Source of the DNA: Argyresthia goedartella
Lineage: Eukaryota; Arthropoda; Insecta; Lepidoptera; Argyresthiidae
Assembly (NCBI GenBank): GCA_949825045.1
Contig: OX463808.1
Coordinates: 24,799,674 to 24,863,673, forward strand
DNA: 64,000 bases
Direction of reading: 5' to 3'
Shown: piece after piece, positions 10,203-23,140 of the stretch
Layout: each line of letters opens with the position of its first letter
Numbering within the stretch: position 1 is the first letter of the stretch
Notes under the pieces: model-generated
Database searches by the model: none
Seen by the model: the letters and a program-made list of their open reading frames with translations, nothing else
Told to the model about the DNA's origin: nothing
Made by a program: the position numbers and the translations under genes

Positions 10203-10535
10203 TAAACGATTACCAAAAACGCACCTATTTTACTACCAATAAATTCGAAATGACTGCCAGAATGGATAAATGTCCACCAAATTGTGTTTGTATAAATGAT
10301 CACCAAACTTCTTTTTATGTTTTGTGTACTTAAGTTTATATTTTAAGTATTTTTGTTGATCTTACATGTTCAACCTAACACGAAGGATAAAGGGGGCTTC
10401 GCTTTGCTCACCCCCTTTACCCTACCGCAGTATTTTTCCCTGATATTTTTTGCAACTTTTGGTGTTCATTTATCCATTTTGGGTAGGAAAAAAATATTTT
10501 GATGATCATTATATTTGTTGCCTTTTTTTCCAAAT
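10203..10535 (+). mobile_element. Dispersed element family B, copy 1
   Basis: The copy runs from TTAAACGATTACCAAAAACG to TTTGATGATCATTATATTTG. Its middle carries the palindromic AAGGGGGTGAGC / GCTCACCCCCTT type segment around CTTCGC. It is collinear with 12585-12990 and, inverted, 16783-17215. It has no coding capacity. The length and outward ends suggest a MITE or other non-autonomous DNA element. Confidence 0.65.
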
Positions 10536-12584
10536 ATTGTGAACACAAGGAACGTTGCTATCAATTGCATAGATTCTCTTCAATTCATGAAATCAAATAG
10601 TTTATACCCTGGCCAAGTAAACATATATCCAACCACAATAACCATCAATCCATGCACCGATACTGTTAATAAATACGAGTATACGTAGGTAAGCATTTCA
10701 TGATAAAAAAGCTGATACAAACCAATTCTTTGAGTAAGAAACCCACAATATATCATCCATATAAAAAGATGGACTAGCGCAGAACATGATTCATTGATTA
10801 CGCTAGCGTGCGTTTGATTTTAGGGGGGTCATTTAAGAAAAAATAGCATGGTACGTAGGACGGTATTGCTATCTAAGAATACGACCCTATACTAAACATA
10901 ATTGTAGCCAAACTTCCTGGCACTAAAACGTAGCACCTTATGAATGTTTCTTCTAAATTGCTCTATAATAACATTTGGCAAATGCACGAAATTTAAGAGG
11001 TACTCATTGTCAACAATGATTTGTTTAATGTTAAGGTGTGGCTATTGTTCTATGGGATTGTGAGTCTGCGACACCCAACCCAACTGGCTAGGACGAGCGT
11101 ACATACGCAACACATACAATACAGAGCTAGTCTGGGGTGCATTTGTGTGTATGTTGTATGTTCCGTTCTGGAGCTGTGCCAGAATGATTCAAACATTCGT
11201 TCCTGACAAACTAGGTATATAATATGTTGTAGTGTACTTGTTGGAAGATAACGTTTCCCCTATAACCTTTGTAGTCGCTGCAATTCCTTGCGTATTCGTG
11301 GCGAAACTTTTGGCTCCGCAAGCCACACAGAGTTAGTGGGGAAACGAGGTACAGTTGCATTATTGCTAACATTTTATACAAAAAAAATAATGATAAAATT
11401 GCTTACTTACAACTGTCAATAACTGATCCTGAGATCATGTTTAGGAAAGATTTATACGTAACAAAGCTACAAAACACCTATGGTTTCAACTATTCGCTCC
11501 GCCTATATAGTCTTCGATAAAAACCGTCTATAGGTAGAAATTATCTCCTTATGCTACGCAATAAGGTAGTTATATCTATCTTCGTATAAGTTCCAATTTG
11601 TTTCACATCCACAGAGTTCCCGCAGAGCGAATTGCAAGATATTTGTAAAAAAATCAGCATATTGAAGAGAAGGTCCACCCTAACTGGACCAGATTCGATG
11701 AATCTGGCAAGTTTCCAGGGACCATTAATAATATCTGGCTTCGGGGAGGTAAATACCACTTATTAGAAGAACCCGCTAAACCGATTTCCAATTTGCATAT
11801 TTAAACAATTTGTTATTTATTTAAGAGGATAGAATATTAAAATTTTCTTGAAGTATTAAACGTACAGCAAACAGCATTTCGTGTTAAAATAGATTGCCGG
11901 AAAATGTTATTATTGAACAGCAAGGTCCGTTTCACAACCTTTCGAGCGCAAAGGAAATAAATAAACAATACACATTGATTTCAAAAATGTAATCTCATAC
12001 GAGTATGTTTTATTAATTTATTCGATTCATTGATCTCTATAAATTGGAAGTTATGAAAGCGAGCGTATTGACATCTGCGCTAACCAATCTCTCTGGTATC
12101 CAAGTGAGATTAATTCCAACTTCGCCGTTCAGGCATTGAAACGGTTGTACAAATTTCAATTTCACAAACTCAATTCTGATTCGAGCGTATGACGCTCGCT
12201 CGCTGGATCCCGTAAAATACGGCTGGTTTTAATATCGCCGTGTGCAGGAGGTGAGGGTTGGAGGTGTGGGGTGTAGGAACAGGTGGGCTTTCAGGATAGG
12301 CTGGTCTACTCTACCCCAACCCCAGGTGTAATGGCCAGTGCGCATGCGTGCTACACAGCCGCATGCTTCCCGCGTGGACCTGCCACTTCATCGAGTCCAC
12401 AGAACCGCTCGAATCGACCACAGAATAGACACTATAGTCAAGACAAGACAAGGCAATACAAGTTTAAACCAGTTCACAATTTACCGGTTTGATTTAAACT
12501 GACGCGTTATATTGGTAGCTACATTTTACAATTTATCGACCGTTTATAAACTAACAAGAAAAAAGTCGTTAGATTATAAACATG
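10536..12584. other. No recognisable gene
   Basis: AT-rich DNA. An open frame at 11541-11759 (minus) begins MVFTSPKPDIINGPWKLARF and has no family I know. The stretch at 12181-12450 is somewhat GC richer but shows no exon with convincing splice sites. Confidence 0.5.
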
Positions 12585-12990
12585 TAATAAACGATTACCA
12601 AAAACGCACGAAGAGTACCTATTTTACTACCAATAAATTCGAAATGACTGCCAGAATGGATAAATGTCCACCAAATTGTGTTTGGATAAATGATCATCAA
12701 ACTCCTTTTTATGTTTTGTGTACTTAAGTTTATGTTTTAAGTATTTTTTGTTGTTCTTACATGTTCAACATAACACGAAGGATAAAGGGGGCTTCGCTTC
12801 GCTCACCCCCTTTACTCTTCACCTAAGCTACCGCAGTTTTTTGCCCTGATAAAATTTGCAACGTTTGGTGTTCATTTATCCATTTTGGGTAGGAAAAAAA
12901 TATTTTGGTGATCATTATATTTGTTGCCATTAGAAATGGCGCTCGTAGACACGGCACCACAATGTTCATGTTGTTTTCGGTAGAGGGAAA
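12585..12990 (+). mobile_element. Dispersed element family B, copy 2
   Basis: This is the fullest copy. It contains the left segment CGATTACCAAAAACGCACG, the TGGATAAATG segments, the stem around GGGGGCTTCGCTTCGCTCAC, and the right segment TTGGTGATCATTATATTTG, followed by CCATTAGAAATGG. Confidence 0.7.
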
Positions 12991-13558
12991 ATATCATTTT
13001 CAAACATCAGCGAATTTCGTTTAAATGGAAGTGCACGGAATCCTCCGTAGTCACTGTAGGCAGTACGAGTTCTTCGTAATCCACGAATATCATGCGTTGT
13101 TGAGTGAAATTGCCACGCGTTGCTTTGCCGTCATAAACATATTCATTTAAAAAAAAACAACCTGATTAAAAATTTACATATCCGGAATAAATTAACATGT
13201 AAATATATTTAGTTACAATTACCGTACAACGATATTTACGTTGGCAAAAACTTTTCAACTGGTGCAAACTGCCGTAACGATGTAAAGCGATAGAACCGAA
13301 CCACCACGGAACTTTGTCATGTTGGTATGTTCCTCGAATATTCCTTGTTCGGTGGGAAACTTCTGCCTCGGGACCTAATACGAGCTATCTACAACTGAAC
13401 TTAAAATATAAATGCTGCACTCGGTCTCATAGTGAGCTAGCTTCTGAAAGTTTAATAACTTACTTCTAGACTAGATGTAGCAGCGAGTCTATGCGCCGCT
13501 TTATGTATGGTGTGCCGACTGCATTACGTAAGATTATTAAGTACTACAGCCTACTTAT
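12991..13558. other. No recognisable gene
   Basis: I see nothing supported here beyond AT-rich non-coding sequence. Confidence 0.4.
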
Positions 13559-13835
13559 AAGAGCTCTGTGGTCGGGTTTCACTCTTGCTTCTCACGCAGG
13601 AGATGCAAGTTCGATTCCTGACCAAGTGCCAATGAGATAATTAATTTATCTTAAGTACATTATACGGACGTTCTAACGGTGATGGAAAACATCGTGAGAA
13701 AACCTTCATTACTCCATAGCTGCGGCGAGGGGCTAGACCCCCGTCACGCAAAATGGAGTATTGAATAACTGGCTCAAAGTGGGCACACTTGTGCCTCTGC
13801 CACCCCGTAAGGGAAAAGGCGTGACGCTATGTTAT
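13559..13835 (+). mobile_element. tRNA-derived SINE, family 3, copy 2
   Basis: The head AAGAGCTCTGTGGTCGGGTT and B-box-like AGTTCGATTCC are present. The body matches 9304-9590 through CAAAATGGAGTATTGAATAA to GGCGTGACGCTATGTTATG. Confidence 0.75.
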
Positions 13836-16023
13836 GTTACAACCTACATAACTGAGGTGTACTACTGGATTGCATTTCGTGCTGATACCTTCCCGGTCGC
13901 GCGAAACTTACAGTTTTCACACGACGTGGGCATAAAGCTTTGTTCTCATTACACCATTCATTCCGCTGGTAATTCATATAAATTTGGGACGCCACAAACT
14001 AGCGATATGCCAAATTTATGTGGGAACCCTACAGTCGGCGCTGACTGAAAGGCTGAAAGCCGTAACTAACTACGCCTAAAAACTGCTGAAGTGCAAGGTA
14101 AGGACGCACAGACACATGTATATCCAAGATTCAGGTAAAGTAGTCATTTATGTTCAAGCATCTTCGACCAGACTTTATTACTCTCAATTTAATTGGTATA
14201 TTCTAAGCCGTTTGCGAGAAACATCCCGACATTAATTATTGTGAACAGTCAGCTTGTATTTGAAGAATTCGAGCGCCCATTACTCATGCTCAAATATTCG
14301 CTGAGTTAATACTGTCAGTATGACTTACTACATCTACAATGTATAAACAATTGCAATTAAACTGTATTCTATTAGATGTCTTTGGTCAATAATTTTCAAA
14401 AAATAAAGTATAACTTTTAACTACAATAGAGTAACTGTTAGTTTGAATAATTTGAATAATAATTATGAATTTAATGACGGTTTCTGTGATTTTCGATATT
14501 AAAAGTCAAAGTGTTACCGATACTGCGTCGAAGGCGATGTTGTCCTCTGTTGGACCTGATTGTACGTACCTGAAAAAACAATACAAAGGTTATTTATTAA
14601 AAAATATATAATATGTTTATTAAAACTCCATCTCGCTTAGAAATAAGCTCTTGCTGCGCACAAAATTTAATTATCAACTAAAAAGTAATAAATACCCGGC
14701 GTTAACACATTTAATAAACTTGGGTCAATGCAATTTACGAGTTGCTACTTCAGTGGAGCTTTTTGTACAACGTTTATAAATCGATTGGGAAACGATTCTG
14801 CTTAAAAATTATTTATATTTTGTTGAAACCTGTGTTGCTTTCATCTATGTCTGTTGTTTTTATCTACGATCCATCCGCCCAAGAGAGGAAAACAGAAAGC
14901 ACTTTGTAACTCTCGTTATGTAGAAAAATACTACATATTACTCCGATTTGCCCGAGAGAGCGAAGCGAGCGAACCGTCCAGTTTCGAGATTGGCCGAAAA
15001 TGCTTTGTCCATCTGTCTGTTCTCTCGCCTACAGATCGCATTTTCCAACCAATTTTGACGAAAATTGGCACAGAAGTTAATTAAAAGTTTTAAAGTGGAT
15101 TTTTTTATTTGAGGCCTTCTAATGGACTGTCAATTTCCAGTACAAAAAATATAATATGAGTGTCACAGTCAACGGTTTTGTTCTAAAAAATGACAGTTAT
15201 TTTTTTAAATTTCTGGCCTCAAATTAAAAATAGTACTGTAGTCGATCGCAATTTTTGATTGGGGGGAAAATAGGGCGCAAAAGAGGGGAAGTTTGGTGCG
15301 ACGTTATTTATCGACGGATTTCAATCAAATTTAAGAGGCACACTAACGACTTCATTCTACACAAGAAAAAAACCACTAAGGACTTCATTCTACACAAGAA
15401 AAAGAAAAGAAAGGAAGGAAAAAACTTCCCCCACTTTCCCCCAGTCGAGAGGGGGAAAGTGGGCGAAGTTTGCTGTAGCGTTATATAAAGACGGATTTAA
15501 TTTTTTAAATTGGAGCGAGGTCTACTTTTCTCACAGAACCACTTGTTAATAAGTCATATCCACGAGTTGTAACGCCAGGCATTAAAAAGTTTTAAAAAGT
15601 ACCTCGTCTGAATGAGGAGGAATTGATACAGCACAGTTAATTAATGTTTAACCCACAAAGTTAGATAGACATCGTTACACAAGTTCTCTAGCAAATTGGT
15701 AAGTTAAAAAATATTCTCATCAAATTGATTAAGCTTCTGAAGCTATAAATAAGTAGCTATCGAGGCGCAATTATGATTTCAAAAACTCATAACATAACGT
15801 AAGTAAAGCTTCGCGTGTGATGCTCAATTTGTTGGGTAATTTAGGGGCGGTCGGTGGCGTTGGACTTGAATACGGGCCTTTCCATTATGAAGGCAATTAA
15901 AACTTTACATGCATAGGGTTTCATTAAATCATCAGTAGCAGGCGATAGGCAATCTGGCAAGGACGGTCCTTGTTGGGCGCCAAGCGTTCCATTCGGCGAA
16001 CGTTTGCCATACTCGTAAAATAG
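13836..16023. other. No supported gene; short repeats only
   Basis: The region at 14950-15090 (AACCAATTTTGACGAAAATT) resembles a widespread non-coding repeat type. At 15339-15408 the motif CTTCATTCTACACAAGAAAA is repeated twice. At 14518-14569 (minus) there is a weak exon-like segment, discussed among the findings. Confidence 0.45.
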
Positions 16024-16072
16024 GTAGGTATACTTTTTACATACATTACATACTCGTAAAAAGTATACCTAC
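16024..16072. repeat. Perfect inverted repeat, 17-bp arms
   Basis: GTAGGTATACTTTTTAC at 16024-16040 pairs perfectly with 16056-16072 around a 15-base loop. Confidence 0.85.
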
Positions 16073-16782
16073 TTTATGTGTATGTCACTGGGTGAACGTC
16101 CAGGCCTCCTACTCCAGCTTGTGCAGGGGTTGGGATGGCTGAACTAGAAGAGTGGGTGCAGGGGATATGCACAAAGGCCCCGCTCAAGTGGGCCAGGTGC
16201 AGTACTATCACCCCCTGGAAAGAAGAAGAAGTACCTACTACGACAGGGTGTCTACAGTTCACAATAAATTTCACTTCTAAACTTGTATAATATGCATATG
16301 TCAACGTAAGATTGTCAAAACCGTTTATAAATGAACGCGTTAGTTTGTAAGCTATCGACAAATTCAAAACAGGACCGACAGGGTTTGGAATTTACGTTTA
16401 TTTTGTTCTTACATGTCAACCTAACACTAAGACTATTCGGGGGCGAGGCAGTACGGCACAGTTTAAAATATAACCATAGTTTGTAAACTAACGAGAAAAA
16501 AACGTTATTATAAAAAAACGGTTTTGACAATCTTACGGTGACATATATACAATACACCATACTATCAGCAAAACTAATTCGATCGGATTATGGATTGTAT
16601 TATTCGGAGATAAGGCTGAATAGCAGATTTGCGCGGATTATGGTGATAGTTTGTAAATATAGGTAAGTACGAGAATAGATTATGCAGAAACAGTAGGCAG
16701 AGCATATCGATTCCACTCATCGTGCTGGTACTTGGCGTAAACAATAAACATGGCGCACTATACATAGATTATTTATATTTTA
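16073..16782. other. No recognisable gene
   Basis: Overlapping minus-strand open frames (16074-16367 and 16315-16560) show no domain. Direct repetition of GGTTTTGACAATCTTACG-like sequence near 16310 and 16520 (inverted) suggests an uncharacterised repeat. Confidence 0.4.
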
Positions 16783-17215
16783 ATTTTCCCTCTACCGAAA
16801 ACAACATGAACATTTTGGTGCCATGTCTACGAGCGCGACCGAGTCGGTCGCGCCATTTCTAATGGCAACAAATATTATGATCACCAAAATATTTTTTTCC
16901 TACCCAAAATGGACAAATAAACACCAAAAGTTGCAAAAAATATCAGGGCAAAATACTGCGGTAGCTTAGGTGAAGGGTAAAGGGGGTGAGCGAATCGAAG
17001 CCCCCTTTATCCTTCGTGTTAGGTTGAACATGTAAGAACAACAAAAAATACTTAAAACATAAACTTAAGCACACAAAACATAAAAAGAAGTTTGGTGATC
17101 ATTTATCCAAACACAATTTGGTGGACATTTATCCATTCTGGCAGTCATTTCGAATTTATTGGTAGTAAAATAGGTGCCTTTTTTGCTAATCGTTTAAACA
17201 TAAGCCATTTCTAAT
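16783..17215 (-). mobile_element. Dispersed element family B, copy 3
   Basis: This is an inverted copy of 12585-12990. It includes ACAACATGAACATTTTGGTG at its right end in element orientation and ends near TGCTAATCGTTTAAACATAA. CCATTTCTAAT occurs close to both ends (about 16853 and 17204), consistent with a short terminal or target repeat. Confidence 0.65.
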
Positions 17216-17545
17216 TGGGAAGGTTTAGGACTTGCCTGGACAAGTAGACATGCTGTGCCGTATTCTAAAGAAAGTAACCACACATAAATATTTTCATTTA
17301 TGTAACAGTTTGCATTTCCTGAATAGTACAGTGAAATTTCCTGAACAGTACAGTACAGAGTAAAAATTTAATTTTATTTTGTACTGGAATCGCGGCTCTC
17401 CTTCGTTTTCATTAAATATTCAAATGTTCTAATTTAACTTTCCTCGTTAATTCATAAATGGGACAATGTACGTACAAGTACTATACATACACGTAGGTGT
17501 TCGAGTAATCTAATTGAATCAAGAAACGGTACGGAATAAATAAAA

Positions 17546-17946
17546 AACCGGTCAAGTGCAAGTCTAACACGCGCACGAAGGGTTCCGTACCACCGTACAA
17601 TGGTAGGGAAGGTATGGTGTGGAGTAAATAGTTTGGATTTCACATAGCAAAATGTTGTTTACAAAGTTATTGGTGCGGCTAATTTCACACTCCATGTACG
17701 AAACCAGGTGCATTCATACGTTTGTAAGTGGTATTGAAATAATTGTTGTATGGGAGCCCCATTCTATATTCTGTTTTTTAGTATTTGTTGTTATAGCGGC
17801 AAAACAAATACATCATCTGTGTAAATTTCATCTGTGTAACTATCACGGTTCATGAGATATAGCCTCGTGACAGACGGACGGACGGACGGACAGCGGAGGC
17901 TTAGTAATAGGGTCCCGTTTGGCACCCTTCGGGTACGGAACCCTAC
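17546..17946 (+). mobile_element. (ACGG)n-bearing element, copy 1
   Basis: The element starts ACCGGTCAAGTGCAAGTC and contains GAAGGGTTCCGTACCACCG. It has a (GACG)n tract near 17870 and ends GGGTACGGAACCCTA. It is one of five long copies of a common lepidopteran microsatellite-associated repeat. The ACCC-TTC-GGGT hairpin just before the end would fit a Helitron-type 3' end, but that is inference. Confidence 0.75.
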
Positions 17947-18974
17947 AAATAGATAGTGTAAGTAGGAGTGTAGTAGTTATTGTTATTTATTGTAGGTCAA
18001 ATCAGTAACATTTTCCGAACACACTTCCCAGAATCAAACAAACAGGCAAACCTTAATAGTCCAACAATTATACTATTTTAATTGCTTTACCATGTAAAAA
18101 AACAATAACAAAGAAGTAATCGCAAGAATACTAACCAACATGCCCTCGGTATTGTGCCTAAAAGCTACTTTGTGAGGTTTTTATACAGCGGAAAATCGAA
18201 TCTTCAGGGACTGGCGCCCAATTTTCCGTGGTCGCTCCGCCCGCCGCCGCCCCCGCCGCCGCAGCCCTGGGGCGCTGCAAGCTACGAGAACGACTCCGCC
18301 CCAACAATGAAAACTCGTTTACAGACGAGTTCCAGAGAGTAATTGTCATTTTTCAGGCTTCGCGAAAGATACGCTATTAGCCTGAAGGCGTAATCTATAT
18401 CTAATTTCATAAAACGGCCGATAAAGAGTGCTCAGATAAATAGAGAATCTTCACAGAACATTTTTATCACATTTAATCACATTTTTTGACCTAAAACATA
18501 AAAGGCATATAGCTCTGTCCCACACATAATAGTGTCACAATTGCATTCATGACGTCACTTCCGCTGATGGGTGTTTTCGCGCAAAACTGTCAACTGTCAG
18601 TTTGAACCCGCGTTTTTGGCAATAAACTATAGTATTTTTTTAGCATGATATACGTGAAAATTAAAGCAAATATAGAAGAATATCGTGTGGTGCAGCAAAA
18701 GTACACAATAATATTTAATCGACATACCTAAAAGCAATTTACCAATCTAAGTATGTCATCAAATCAAATCGAACCATCAATTAGTCGGTATTTATTTATT
18801 CACACCCTCGCCGCACGCCATCACCTCAAGGACTCAGGGGGCAGGCCATCATACAAAATATGGACATCGGACGGTAAATACAATATACATAATAGTAGTA
18901 GTCTATTATAAGTATTTAGTATATTATCATAGTAATTATATAATTTATTTCATTGTAAGTTTATTTGTTGTAAG
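17947..18974. other. No supported gene; short GC-rich tract
   Basis: A GC-rich patch at about 18225-18300 (CCGCCGCCGCCCCCGCCGCC) is open on both strands (18154-18342 plus, 18158-18349 minus), as expected from composition alone. The rest is AT-rich. Confidence 0.45.
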
Positions 18975-19130
18975 CATAGGTCCGCCCCTGCTCAGCAATC
19001 AACCTTTGCCATCTCATCCTGGTTTGCTGGAAGAGATCTCTTATTAGAGATAAGCTCGCCTTTGTAAACTATTTTCATGTAACTATTGTTTTTTATAAGT
19101 TTTGTGTGCAATAAAGAAATATGAAATCAC
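18975..19130 (+). repeat. LINE 3' tail, copy 2
   Basis: The sequence runs from GGTCCGCCCCTGCTCAGCAA through GAGATAAGCTCGCCTTTGTA to GTGTGCAATAAAG. It is the plus-strand counterpart of 4337-4440 and typical of the end of 5'-truncated insect LINEs. Confidence 0.6.
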
Positions 19131-20687
19131 ATTGGACAAAATTATCTTGAAATTATATAACAGTATGTAAAGTGCGACTTGCACTGGAGCACCTGCCGTT
19201 ACGGCACGTGTCTACTGCCATGACAACGGGGCATAATGACACAAGTAGAGAACATAAACGCCCTTCCCGCCTGCCCCGCCGCCGCCGCCGCCGCTGCCTC
19301 GTTCGCTCGCTTTGTGCTCAGTAGCCGTTCATTATCCGGCAAATGTAACTAATAGTCTCCTGCAGCCTGCATATCTTCTTGTAACCAACCAGCTTGCTAA
19401 TAATTACATATTATAAAGGCTACGCTGTTGAATTACCGATATGCATCTAACTGTTACACGCGTTACAGAAGCAGAAAATTACGATCGCCCGAGGAACGAC
19501 ATCAATCAATACGGAACAAGTTGCATATTCCGGGACGCGCGATATGATTTCATATGAAAACATATAGCTAGGCCAACCGATCTCATGTATTTCAAAGGAG
19601 GACTATATACACTGTGTTTTATATTCGTGTGAAAACATCCATTGGGTTATAATGTATCATCGCTGGATCAATTGGGCAAGCTATAATATATGTTTTCATG
19701 TTATAGCCTAGTGTGGGGCCGCCATGAAACGGTAACGTGAAATGCGCGGACGAGATGGGACACTTCCATTACCGAGATGTCCGGAGCCACTGGTTCAATG
19801 TCCGGTGCGCCCTATTTTTAACCGATTCCTACGTGTAACTTCTACGATTCCACATGCACATGTTGTGAGAGAATCAATGATTGTTTCTAATTCCCAATGC
19901 ACTCTGAACTTCGAACTTACTGAGTGAGTAGGATAAAAGTGCGAACGAAATTGGATAGCAGGGCTGGGGAGACGTATTCGTATTGACTTGAAAGCCCTCG
20001 TGTTACATACTCGGGTTAATTCGAATTACTACTCACGCATCAGGGTAAATAAATAGCGTTATATGTAGGGTTAAGTTCATGTCATGACTCAGTTTTGGCT
20101 TAAGCAAGGCTTCCAATTCCAAAATAGGCAAAATGTTTTGAGTAGTCGGTACATTAGCTTTTCGATTTTCATTTCTACAATATAAAATTATGACTCTAAA
20201 GTGGGTATCGTCGTGGATAACTTTTCAATCAAACAGCACAATTCACATCGTGGCATCAGCTTGAGGAATACGACTAGCAATGTCCTGACAAAAATTTCGA
20301 ACTTACGTACGATTTTTTTTATTTTTCAATTTTATTATTTTAAGTAGAAAAGAATATGAGAGGAATATTAGGTACGCTATATCCACCGCAAATTCACCAA
20401 ACCCTAAGCTCACATTTACGGTAGCTCTATAGGCACGTAAAGGTATTTGACCTATAAAATGCAACCATTAAACTATAACAAACTCGTAATACCATAGAAG
20501 CGTACTCCAATAAAACGCATAAAGCTGAAATATAAAATAAAGTCTATTATTTTATAAGAATTTTATAGAACGTTACAGTAAAACGATTTGAATCAATCAG
20601 AACAGTAATCACGTACCGAATTAATTTATGTGCGAAGAAAAGCACTGCTTTCAGTACCTTTATATGTTTAAACAAATTATTATTTTA
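19131..20687. other. No recognisable gene
   Basis: A CCG-rich tract at 19270-19300 (GCCGCCGCCGCCGCCGCTGC) is the only compositional feature. An open frame at 19742-19927 has no recognisable domain. Confidence 0.4.
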
Positions 20688-21096
20688 AAAAACCGGTCAA
20701 GTGCGAGTCTAAATCGCGCACGAAGGGTTCCGTACCACCGTTCAATGGAAGCGATGGTGTGGAGTGAATAGTTTGGATTTTACACAGCAAAATATTGTTT
20801 ACAAAGTAATTGGTGCGGTTACTTTCACACTCCATGTACGTAACCAGGTGCATCCATAAGTTTGTATGTGGTATTGAAAGAATTGTTGTATGGGAGCCCC
20901 CTTGAATATTTCTTTTATCCTGTTTTTTAGTATTTGTTGTTATAGCGGCAACATAAATACATAATCTGTGAAAATTTCAACTCTCTAGCTAGCTAGGTTC
21001 TTGAGATACAGCCTGGTGACAGACGGACGGACGGACGGACAGCGGAGTCTTAGTAATAGGGTCCCGTTTGGAACCCTTCGGGTACGGAACCCTAAA
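20688..21096 (+). mobile_element. (ACGG)n-bearing element, copy 2
   Basis: The copy is collinear with 17546-17946. It starts AACCGGTCAAGTGCGAGTC, has the (ACGG)n tract near 21025 and ends GGGTACGGAACCCTAA. Confidence 0.78.
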
Positions 21097-21245
21097 AATG
21101 GTATATATGTACTTTTAATTGCATTTTTTTCAAGCAAACTTATTCAAATTAATTTATGATAGAATATAATAGAAAGCATTGTAAGCATGGTAGCTGAGCA
21201 AGAATGATAAAAATAACATATTAATTTGTTATATAGTTATACGAA

Positions 21246-21648
21246 GTCGTTTATCTACACACGTATCATAAAACCTCTTTACTGCGTCCAAAAACCGCAG
21301 GTTACGACCAGCATAATGAGATACTTCTTGGTAAAAACTCATTTCTTTTCTGAATATTGACCATAACGACCATAATGTACCAAAATTTGGCATATTATGA
21401 CAAGATTATGACATTTAAATTTCGAACGCCGACGCCCGCCAGCGTGCCGCCCCTAGTTTGTCTGTGAAGTTGGTACTACAGAACAAGCTAAGCAACTGCA
21501 GAGCAATGATCAATGCCACAATGCCGGTCGAACATGCGGTTCCTGAACACATCAAAGAGAGCTTATGATATGTGTGTAGATACACTAGTGTATGTAACTG
21601 TACATAATTAGGCATTATGTAGCAGTCACATAAACTACTATTAAGGTA
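21246..21648 (-). mobile_element. MITE family A, copy 2
   Basis: This is an inverted copy bounded by GTTTATCTACACACGTATCA at 21249 and its inverse near 21585, followed by the left arm to about 21648. The left-arm hairpin is largely deleted here. Confidence 0.7.
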
Positions 21649-21740
21649 ATATTATCAAAAACGATGTAACTTTAGTTTTCTATATATTATAAGTTAAGAA
21701 ATTATGATAGAGTACATGCAATTTGTACAAGTATTCCCCT

Positions 21741-21779
21741 GCTCGCTGCAAGGAAATCGATAATTTCCGTGCAGCGAGC
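21741..21779. repeat. Hairpin, 17-bp arms with one mismatch
   Basis: GCTCGCTGCAAGGAAAT at 21741-21757 pairs with 21763-21779 around the 5-base loop CGATA; 16 of 17 positions match. Confidence 0.82.
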
Positions 21780-22387
21780 CGCACTTGAGTCGTCTAGCGT
21801 CTCCCTACATTGTCGTCGACTACTTTGTCTGTGTATTATACCAAATATAGAGTGTGAAAGCCGCTAAGTGAATACTTAATGATCGTGCTGTCACGTTCTT
21901 GTTTGTGACATCTGCAGAGACAGAACGATACTGAAGTATTTGATTAGTGAAATTGTCATTTCAGAAATCGGAGGTGAGTCAAACAGGGTTGAAGAGGATT
22001 TTATCGACAAAAAATATTTGAAAAATCCCCCCCTCGCTACTTTTATTGGCATTTTAATATATTTTTTCATTTTTTACCAACTGCAAAAAACATGTATAAC
22101 TTCGAAATGGAAGGGTTTGTCAGGTTCAAATTAACTGGATTGTGATGATGAAAGACAGGCGGCACTGCCAGTATCAAATAGTCGCTAAAAAGTTCTAACT
22201 GTAGACTAAAATTACGCGTGTTTAAGAATAATACAAATTTTTTGCACTTTTTTAAATGCTGATTTTCACAGAAATTGGTACCAAAATAATACATTTTTAC
22301 TATGGAATATTATTATCCAGCACAATAACTTTCAAAAAGTCCAAAAATAATTTTCTACCTAAAACATTTTTGGCGTATTAATGTTTT
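21780..22387. other. No recognisable gene
   Basis: I see only AT-rich non-coding DNA between a hairpin and a MITE. Confidence 0.4.
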
Positions 22388-22800
22388 ATCTACACACATA
22401 TCAAAAACCCTCTTTACTGCGTCAAACACCGCACGTTACGACCAGCATAATGTAAAACTATTTGGTAAAAACTCATTTCTTATCTGAAAATTTGTACATT
22501 ATGACCATAATGTACCAAAATTTGTCAAATTATGACATTCAAATTTCGAACACCGACGCCCGCCTGCGTGCCGCCCGAAGTTTGTCTGTGAAGTTGATAC
22601 TACAGAACAAGCTAAACAACTGCAGAGCAATGATCAATGCCACAATGCCGGTCAAACATGCGGTTCCTGAACACATCAAAGAGAGCTTATGATATGTGTG
22701 TAGATAAACTAGTGTAAGTAACTGTACATAATTAGGCATTAAAACTCTCGAGTATTAATGCCCTCCATTATGTAGCAGTCACATAAACTACTATTAAAAT
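22388..22800 (-). mobile_element. MITE family A, copy 3
   Basis: The copy spans TTTATCTACACACATATCAA to CATAAACTACTATTAA. The left-arm palindrome is shortened to GGCATTAAAACTCTCGAGTA followed by TTAATGCC. It is about 740 bp from copy 2, in the same orientation. Confidence 0.7.
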
Positions 22801-22951
22801 CGGTCGGTAGAGGGTTTAAACGTAAAAGACCAAATATAACAAAAATTATGTTACGATAAGCACACGTAGGTCTCTGCAATAAAGTAACTACGGGAATAAT
22901 TTTGATACAATTTTTTGGAGTAAAGAAGCCTTTACTTGGTAAATTACAAAA

Positions 22952-23010
22952 AAAATAGCCAAGTGCAAGTCGGATTCGTACGCCGAGGATTCCGTACAAA
23001 AACACCTATT
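22952..23010 (+). mobile_element. (ACGG)n-bearing element, start fragment
   Basis: GCCAAGTGCAAGTCGG and GAGGATTCCGTAC match only the first 50-60 bp of the element at 17546 and 20688. Confidence 0.55.
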
Positions 23011-23140
23011 TTTGTGATGTACCTCACTAAAAATTTACCTTGCCATATTTTATGATTCTATGACAAATAAGATACAACACAAATAATTCGGTAGAATCCC
23101 CACGAACGTTCTTTTATTTAGATAGCATATGAACAATAAG

